Shown here: positions 6,285-10,143 of the stretch, in pieces | Layout: the number at the start of each line of letters is the position of its first letter | Position numbering within the stretch: the first letter of the stretch is position 1 | Assembly (NCBI GenBank): GCA_024226105.1 | Contig: JAAELZ010000391.1 | Coordinates: forward strand, 1 to 10,143 | Direction of reading: 5' to 3' | DNA from: Pseudomonadota bacterium | GTDB lineage: Bacteria > Pseudomonadota > Gammaproteobacteria > Arenicellales > Poriferihabitantaceae | Length of the DNA: 10,143 nt | Made by a program: the position numbers and the translations under genes | The notes under the pieces: generated by a model | What the model was told of the DNA's origin: nothing | Databases searched by the model: none | What the model saw: only the letters and a program-made list of their open reading frames with translations

Positions 6285-7007
6285 TTGTCTGAACATCTTT
6301 CCAATACTCAACTCAAAAACCGATTGTTAGGCGCCGGTATGCTGGTGCTGGCCGCAGTGATACTTTTGCCGCTTTTTTTGGGTGATCCTAAATATGTGGA
6401 GGCCCCCGAACCGGAGCCCCTCAAAAGCACTAAATTCGAATCCAGAATTCAACCTCTGCCGGGCAACGTTCAGGGCTCGCAGAGCAACGTGGAATCGAGT
6501 GCCAAAGCGGCGCCGGAAAGCGGGGGGCTGGTACTGAAAAAGCTGGATAATCAGCAGGCACCTGCTGCAGAAAAAACCAAACAGATTGATATCCAGCCAT
6601 TGCGGCTGGATAAGCTGGGTTCTGAACCCACCCCTCAAGCGAAAACAGTTACAAAGGTTGCTGATACTCCAGCACCTAAGTCTAAGCCTGAGCCGGTAGT
6701 TAAAAAGTCCGCCCCGGTAAAAACCAGTTCTACCGCAGTGAAACCTGCCGTTCAAACGGTAACATCGGGTTGGGCTGTGCAGACTAATATTTTTTCCAGC
6801 TCTGAAAACGCCAAAAATTTTTCGGTGACTTTAAAGAATAATGGATATAAGCCCAATATCAGTGATGCAAAGGTTGCGTCCGGAAAAGCCTGGCGTGTCT
6901 GGGTTGGCCCGTTCGCAAGCAAATCTGAAGCCAGAGCTATCTCAAAACGCCTCGAACAGCAGATGGGAATTGAAGGTTATGTTCGAGCCTATCCATTTCA
7001 ATCATAA
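6285..7007 (+). CDS. dedD: DedD-like SPOR-domain cell division protein, TTG start
   Basis: A 240-residue bitopic inner-membrane protein. Residues 1-13 are a short cytoplasmic tail, 14-32 a single membrane helix (LLGAGMLVLAAVILLPLFL), 36-160 a long low-complexity linker rich in proline, lysine, alanine and serine, and 161-238 a SPOR domain (GWAVQTNIFSS, then WRVWVGPFASKSEA). SPOR domains bind glycan strands stripped of stem peptides at the division septum; DedD of E. coli helps septal peptidoglycan synthesis and constriction. Architecture, size (E. coli 220) and place between folC and cvpA all agree. TTG at 6285 is the only plausible start: an in-frame stop lies at 6261-6263, no other start codon lies between, and the next ATG falls inside the membrane helix. 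No good ribosome-binding site is visible, so translation may depend on folC just upstream. Confidence 0.9.
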   Translation: MSEHLSNTQLKNRLLGAGMLVLAAVILLPLFLGDPKYVEAPEPEPLKSTKFESRIQPLPGNVQGSQSNVESSAKAAPESGGLVLKKLDNQQAPAAEKTKQIDIQPLRLDKLGSEPTPQAKTVTKVADTPAPKSKPEPVVKKSAPVKTSSTAVKPAVQTVTSGWAVQTNIFSSSENAKNFSVTLKNNGYKPNISDAKVASGKAWRVWVGPFASKSEARAISKRLEQQMGIEGYVRAYPFQS

Positions 7008-7016
7008 GCATTTTAA

Positions 7017-7121
7017 ATGCCGCAGCAATATCCACATAACATGTACCCTTCGGCAAAAGCGGTGTTAGATATGGCCCGGATAGAATTTGAAAAACACACC
7101 TATTTTGAGGAGTTAATATGA
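7017..7121 (+). CDS. Small open reading frame overlapping the cvpA start (hypothetical)
   Basis: A 34-codon frame opens at ATG 7017, directly after an in-frame TAA (7014-7016) and nine bases after the dedD stop. It ends with TGA at 7119-7121, overlapping the cvpA ATG as ATGA. It begins MPQQYPHN; a second ATG at 7041 could give a 26-residue form beginning MYPSAKAV. The C-terminal half, ARIEFEKHTYFEELI, is charged and could be helical; there is no membrane segment or cysteine. The cvpA ribosome-binding site GAGGAG encodes the Glu-Glu near its end. The frame has only weak start signals of its own. I recognise no family. It fills almost the whole 110-base spacer, so it may be a real small protein or a leader controlling cvpA translation. 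A chance frame of this length is common, so confidence is low. Confidence 0.3.
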   Translation: MPQQYPHNMYPSAKAVLDMARIEFEKHTYFEELI

Positions 7122-7612
7122 GTTTGCCGTGGATTGATATCGTCATCATCGCACTTTTTGCTATTTCTATTCTAATTGGAATTTATCGCGGCTTTGTTAA
7201 AGAGACGCTTTCTGTGGTTTCCTGGGCATTGGCGGCCGTTGTGGCATTTCGTTATGGAGAACAGGCGTCAGTATATATAAAGCCCTATATTCCACAGGAA
7301 CCGCTGGATCTGGCGATTGCCTATGTTGCGGTTTTTCTGATTTCGCTGATCGTGTTTTCGGTCATCAGCCACCTCATTAGCCAGATATTTGACTCTTCCG
7401 GTATGAAGGGGACCGATCGCTCCATCGGAAGTATCTTTGGTGCGATACGCGCCGCAGCCATCATTGTTATACTTGTTCTGGTTGGCCGATTTATGGCGAT
7501 GGACAATCAACAATGGTGGATGGATTCTCAGTTTATTCCCTATTTTGAGCCATTGGTGGAGTGGCTTAAGTCCTTTTTACCGGCAGATATCATCAGTAAG
7601 ATTGAAGCGTAG
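7118..7612 (+). CDS. cvpA: CvpA family inner-membrane protein
   Basis: A 164-residue inner-membrane protein matching CvpA (E. coli 162), named for its need in colicin V production; its molecular role is not settled, and links to envelope stress and bile resistance are reported in enterics. Four hydrophobic segments are visible at about 5-22, 30-46, 64-86 and 103-125. The family signature GIYRGFVKE (21-29) follows helix 1, and GTDRSIGSIFGAIRA (98-112) leads into helix 4. A soluble tail with WW (133-134) and WLKSFLP closes the protein. Translation starts at ATG 7118 with a strong GAGGAG five bases upstream, the best ribosome-binding site in the window. It lies 34 bases before purF, the usual cvpA-purF arrangement. 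No E. coli-type PurR operator was found upstream. Confidence 0.93.
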   Translation: MSLPWIDIVIIALFAISILIGIYRGFVKETLSVVSWALAAVVAFRYGEQASVYIKPYIPQEPLDLAIAYVAVFLISLIVFSVISHLISQIFDSSGMKGTDRSIGSIFGAIRAAAIIVILVLVGRFMAMDNQQWWMDSQFIPYFEPLVEWLKSFLPADIISKIEA

Positions 7613-7629
7613 CAATCATCCAGTATTTT
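7602..7629 (+). promoter_or_regulatory. Possible internal promoter for purF
   Basis: TTGAAG (7602-7607, four of six to the -35 consensus) and TATTTT (7624-7629, four of six to the -10) are 16 bases apart. They overlap the cvpA stop and the cvpA-purF spacer. Directly downstream is the near-palindrome TTTAACGCGTAAAA (7629-7642) centred on ACGCGT, with one mismatched pair. It is not a PurR box of the E. coli form. Both signals are modest and could be chance in AT-rich spacer DNA. Confidence 0.2.
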
Positions 7630-7646
7630 TTAACGCGTAAAATATT

Positions 7647-9191
7647 ATGTGCGGAATTGTAGGTTTACTCGACACCGGCCCCGTTAATCAATCGATTTAC
7701 GATGCGCTGACGGTGATTCAACACCGGGGTCAGGATGCGGCCGGTATTATGACTTCCAGCGGTAACAAGGTTTATCTCCGGAAAGACAACGGCCTGGTAC
7801 GTGACGTATTCAGAACGCGCCATATGTTGCAACTCAAAGGTAATATGGGAATCGGCCACGTGCGTTATCCAACTGCGGGCAGTGATTCTCGCTCTGAGGC
7901 CCAGCCATTTTATGTTAATTCGCCATTTGGTATCGCGGTTGCGCATAACGGCAATACGGTTAATGCGGATCAACTACGTTCAGAATTGTTTACCCAGGAT
8001 TTGCGCCATCTTAATACGCAATCTGATTCGGAAATCATCCTCAATATATTTGCACACGAACTACGCGAGGCGCTGGAACAGAAAAGTTTGTCCGCCACCC
8101 CGGAAAATGTATTCGAAGCGGTATCAGGTGTATTTAAACGTTGCAGTGGTGGCTACTCAATCGTAGCGATGATCGTGGGCAACGGAATCCTGGCCTTTCG
8201 TGATCCACACGGTGTTCGCCCTCTGGCCTATGGAACCCGGGATTCACAAACCGTGGATGGTACGGGTCGAGCGCACATGTTTTCCTCTGAGAGCATTGCT
8301 TTTGATGTGCTGGATTTTGAACTGGTGGGAGATGTGAAACCGGGTGAAGCGGTTTACATTGAAACTGATGGCACGGTACATCGAAAAATATGTGCCGAGA
8401 GAACCGAAGCCCACCCCTGCATATTTGAATACGTCTACCTGGCACGCCCTGATTCGATTATCGATGGTATAGAGGTTTACCAGACTCGTTTGCGTATGGG
8501 CGATATGCTGGGTAAGAAGTTATTGCGCAAGTGGCCGGATCACGATATTGATGTGGTGATTCCCGTGCCGGACACTTCGCGGCCGGCCGCTCAGCAACTG
8601 GCCAAAGCACTGGGGGTTGAATATCGTGAGGGTTTTATTAAAAATCGCTATATCGGGCGGACGTTTATTATGCCCGGGCAGAGCGAACGCAAAAAATCAG
8701 TGCGCCAGAAACTTAACGCCATGCCCAGAGAGTTTGAGGGTAAAAACGTATTGCTGGTAGATGATTCGATCGTACGCGGAACAACCTCAAGCAAGATCAT
8801 TGAACTTGCACGCGAGGCGGGTGCAAGACGCGTGTATTTCGCGTCAGCGGCACCGCCGGTTCGCTATCCGAATGTTTATGGCATCGACATGCCGACTTCC
8901 AGAGAATTTGTCGCGTACGGTAAAAGTATCGATGAAATTGGTGATGAAATTGGAGCCGACTGGATTCTTTACCAGGATATCGAACAACTTGTCGAGGCCG
9001 TGCAGCACGGGCAGGACAGGATTAGTGAATTTGACACCTCCTGTTTTACCGGTGAATACCTGACGGGAGACGTGACGCCGGATTATCTGAAATTAATTGA
9101 ATCACAGCGCTCAGACAAGGCGAAATCCACTAACAAAGACAACGAACTGGATTTATCTGAAGTGAGTGATGTGCAGGAGAAACGCGCTTAA
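7647..9191 (+). CDS. purF: Amidophosphoribosyltransferase PurF
   Basis: PurF catalyses the first committed step of purine synthesis in the cytoplasm: glutamine and PRPP give phosphoribosylamine. The product has 514 residues (E. coli 505). It starts MCGIVG, so after loss of Met the catalytic Cys2 becomes the N-terminal nucleophile of the Ntn-hydrolase glutaminase domain. There is no propeptide of the B. subtilis type. Further glutaminase marks are QHRGQDAAGI (25-34), GHVRYPTAGS (70-79), AHNGN (99-103) and NTQSDSE (123-129). The phosphoribosyltransferase half shows FEYVYLARPDS, KNRYIGRTFIMPGQ and the PRPP loop VLLVDDSIVRGTTS (368-381). The C-terminal tail, after about residue 485, is lysine- and aspartate-rich and not conserved. 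No clear Shine-Dalgarno precedes the ATG; the upstream 20 bases are AT-rich. In Pseudomonas metZ follows purF; here the next gene is convergent lpxH. Confidence 0.97.
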   Translation: MCGIVGLLDTGPVNQSIYDALTVIQHRGQDAAGIMTSSGNKVYLRKDNGLVRDVFRTRHMLQLKGNMGIGHVRYPTAGSDSRSEAQPFYVNSPFGIAVAHNGNTVNADQLRSELFTQDLRHLNTQSDSEIILNIFAHELREALEQKSLSATPENVFEAVSGVFKRCSGGYSIVAMIVGNGILAFRDPHGVRPLAYGTRDSQTVDGTGRAHMFSSESIAFDVLDFELVGDVKPGEAVYIETDGTVHRKICAERTEAHPCIFEYVYLARPDSIIDGIEVYQTRLRMGDMLGKKLLRKWPDHDIDVVIPVPDTSRPAAQQLAKALGVEYREGFIKNRYIGRTFIMPGQSERKKSVRQKLNAMPREFEGKNVLLVDDSIVRGTTSSKIIELAREAGARRVYFASAAPPVRYPNVYGIDMPTSREFVAYGKSIDEIGDEIGADWILYQDIEQLVEAVQHGQDRISEFDTSCFTGEYLTGDVTPDYLKLIESQRSDKAKSTNKDNELDLSEVSDVQEKRA

Positions 9192-9207
9192 CAGCTGGAA
9201 ATGGAGC

Positions 9208-9223
9208 CGGGGCTTTAGCCCCG
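9208..9223. terminator. GC-rich hairpin between convergent purF and lpxH
   Basis: CGGGGC (9208-9213) and GCCCCG (9218-9223) form a perfect 6-bp stem with a TTTA loop, 17 bases after the purF stop and 33 bases beyond the lpxH stop. It could act in both directions between the converging genes, but neither strand has a following U-run. From memory, GGGGCTTTAGCCCC hairpins recur in many proteobacterial genomes, so it may be a REP-like repeat acting as an mRNA 3'-end stabiliser. Confidence 0.5.
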
Positions 9224-9255
9224 ATAGTACTTCGTGAACCACCGCCTCCTTAGCA

Positions 9256-9972
9256 TTATTTTTTAAGGTAGTACTTTCCCTGGTTGGCGTATATTACGCT
9301 GCGTTCCCGTTTCCATTCTCCCAGAACATAACGACGGCAGGTTTTTCCATCGATCTCTAATTGATGTACATATGGGCGGTGTGTATGCCCGTGAATCATC
9401 AGGTCAAGATCATACTCTTTGAATATGCGCACAATCTCGGCCTGATTGACATCCATGATTTCTTCGGTATTTACGCTTTTAGTATGTTCGCTCTTGGTGC
9501 GCATATTCATCGCTTCGTTGATGCGATCTTCAATTGATGTTTGCAGCACAGCCTGTTGCCAGTCAGGGTTAAGAAAGTGTTCTCTCGCTTTCATATAGGC
9601 GGTGTCATCGATGCAAAATTGATCGCCGTGAGCAATCATGACACGTTGCCCGTACAGTTCCAGCATGGTTTTATCTTCGATAATTTTCACTCCGGTACGT
9701 TCAGAAAATGCCCGACCGACCAGAAAATCACGGTTGCCGGCAATAAAAAATATTTTTGTTCCGCTATCGGTAGTTTGCTTCAGGGCCTGTTCGACGGGTG
9801 TAAACCCCAGGGCTTCAGTTCCGTCATCGCCGACCCAGTAGTCAAATAGATCACCCAGAATATAGATTTCTTCAAGCTGGCACCCCGATTTCTGCATAAA
9901 ATCACAAAATAGTGAAATGGAGGAGGGGCGCTCTGCGCTTAAATGTAAATCTGAGATAAAGGCGATGGTCAT
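9256..9972 (-). CDS. lpxH: UDP-2,3-diacylglucosamine diphosphatase LpxH
   Basis: LpxH splits UDP-2,3-diacylglucosamine into lipid X and UMP at the inner face of the cytoplasmic membrane, the fourth step of lipid A synthesis. The 238-residue product (E. coli 240) is a calcineurin-like metallophosphoesterase with all expected metal-site motifs: D8-L-H10, GDLFDYWVGDD (40-50, with D41), GNRD (79-82, with N80), HGD (115-117) and the H194-G-H196-T-H198 cluster. The LpxH-specific stretch IMDVNQAEI (172-180) separates it from other phosphoesterases. The start is ATG at 9972-9970; no strong ribosome-binding site precedes it. It ends 64 bases from purF, which converges on it. cysS diverges from it across 132 bases. 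In E. coli and Pseudomonas ppiB stands next to lpxH; no ppiB is present here. Confidence 0.96.
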   Translation of the reverse strand: MTIAFISDLHLSAERPSSISLFCDFMQKSGCQLEEIYILGDLFDYWVGDDGTEALGFTPVEQALKQTTDSGTKIFFIAGNRDFLVGRAFSERTGVKIIEDKTMLELYGQRVMIAHGDQFCIDDTAYMKAREHFLNPDWQQAVLQTSIEDRINEAMNMRTKSEHTKSVNTEEIMDVNQAEIVRIFKEYDLDLMIHGHTHRPYVHQLEIDGKTCRRYVLGEWKRERSVIYANQGKYYLKK

Positions 9973-10104
9973 GTGTTTATCGTTGCTTGCGGTTTGATAT
10001 ACTCCGCGGTCATAAAATCAGGCGGCTACAGATAAGCTCGGGATAACACCTGCCGGGCTGTGAAGCTTCCTGTTGTGTATCGAATTTTAACCGAATCCAT
10101 CGCC
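9973..10104. promoter_or_regulatory. Divergent lpxH-cysS promoter region
   Basis: This 132-base spacer must hold the signals for both divergent genes unless lpxH is read from elsewhere. The best plus-strand candidate is TATACT at 9998-10003 (five of six to the -10 consensus). The -35 position, TTTATC at 9976-9981, is weak. It would give a cysS leader of about 95 bases. CCGCGG at 10005-10010 is a short palindrome next to it. No clear minus-strand promoter was found. cysS has no evident Shine-Dalgarno, and no T-box specifier structure was seen. Confidence 0.3.
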
Positions 10105-10143
10105 ATGCTGCATATCTACAATAGTCTGTCCCGTAAAAAAGAA
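10105..10143 (+). CDS. cysS: Cysteinyl-tRNA synthetase CysS, 5' end only
   Basis: Thirteen codons from ATG 10105 to the window edge read MLHIYNSLSRKKE. This closely matches the N-terminus of CysS, for example E. coli MLKIFNTLTRQKE, with the same spacing of the hydrophobic pair, N, S/T, R and KE. CysS charges tRNA-Cys with cysteine in the cytoplasm. A cysS gene divergent from the lpxH neighbourhood also fits E. coli and related genomes. The catalytic CxxCGPT/HIGH and KMSKS motifs lie beyond the window, so the call rests on 13 residues plus context. No other frame here gives a recognisable product. Confidence 0.78.
   Translation, partial: MLHIYNSLSRKKE

Noticed and set aside
6327..6755. Antisense frame opposite dedD
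   Set aside because: It is a shadow of the low-complexity Lys/Pro-rich linker, with repetitive arginine/leucine/cysteine composition.
7008..7020. GCATTTTAAATGC palindrome right after dedD as a terminator
   Set aside because: The stem is short and AT-rich with almost no loop and no U-run. It sits inside a co-directional operon.
9240..9251. Perfect minus-strand AAGGAGG just after the lpxH stop, suggesting a following gene
   Set aside because: The nearest GTG is only two bases away, and the frame then runs through the hairpin and antisense into purF with no recognisable protein.
10004..10104. T-box or other riboswitch in the cysS leader
   Set aside because: T-boxes are essentially a Gram-positive feature. 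No conserved antiterminator bases, long stems or U-run were found; only short scattered complementary pairs.
1..10143. Mobile elements, prophage, CRISPR, defence or secondary-metabolite systems
   Set aside because: All substantial frames belong to recognised housekeeping families. No transposase, integrase, regular direct-repeat array or tRNA attachment site was seen.

Overview
The window looks like ordinary core chromosome of a gammaproteobacterium. The proteins most resemble Pseudomonas/E. coli-type homologues, base composition looks balanced by eye, and the block accD-folC-dedD-cvpA-purF is a gene order typical of the class. A Cellvibrionales-like or other marine relative of Pseudomonas is a guess only. 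No phage, plasmid, insertion sequence, CRISPR, rRNA or tRNA was found, and I see no undescribed multi-gene system. What is unusual lies in the spacers and in the gene-order junctions.

Layout. Bases 1-3695 hold a tight plus-strand run: the 3' end of tsaC (tRNA t6A synthesis), hemF (aerobic haem synthesis), waaA (Kdo transfer to lipid A; its start overlaps the hemF stop by one base) and a YjeH-like amino-acid exporter that begins with TTG. Bases 3696-3935 are a non-coding spacer with several inverted repeats and a promoter-like TATACT just before accD. Bases 3936-9191 hold accD (fatty-acid synthesis), folC (folate polyglutamylation), dedD (SPOR septal protein), cvpA and purF (first step of purine synthesis). 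A REP-like paired palindrome (4875-4977) sits between accD and folC and ends nine bases before the probable folC start. A 34-codon open frame (7017-7121), too short for usual gene callers, nearly fills the dedD-cvpA spacer and overlaps the cvpA start as ATGA. lpxH (lipid A synthesis) lies on the minus strand, convergent with purF across a spacer containing a GC-rich hairpin. It is divergent from cysS, of which only the first 13 codons are present at the right edge.

How the genes fit together. These are housekeeping functions linked by growth: envelope lipid (accD, waaA, lpxH), C1/purine supply (folC, purF), haem (hemF), translation (tsaC, cysS) and division (dedD). waaA and lpxH act in the same lipid A-Kdo pathway but stand in different transcription units. 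The genes on either side of the accD-purF block differ from the E. coli and Pseudomonas arrangements I remember, which suggests rearrangement breakpoints at the two ends.
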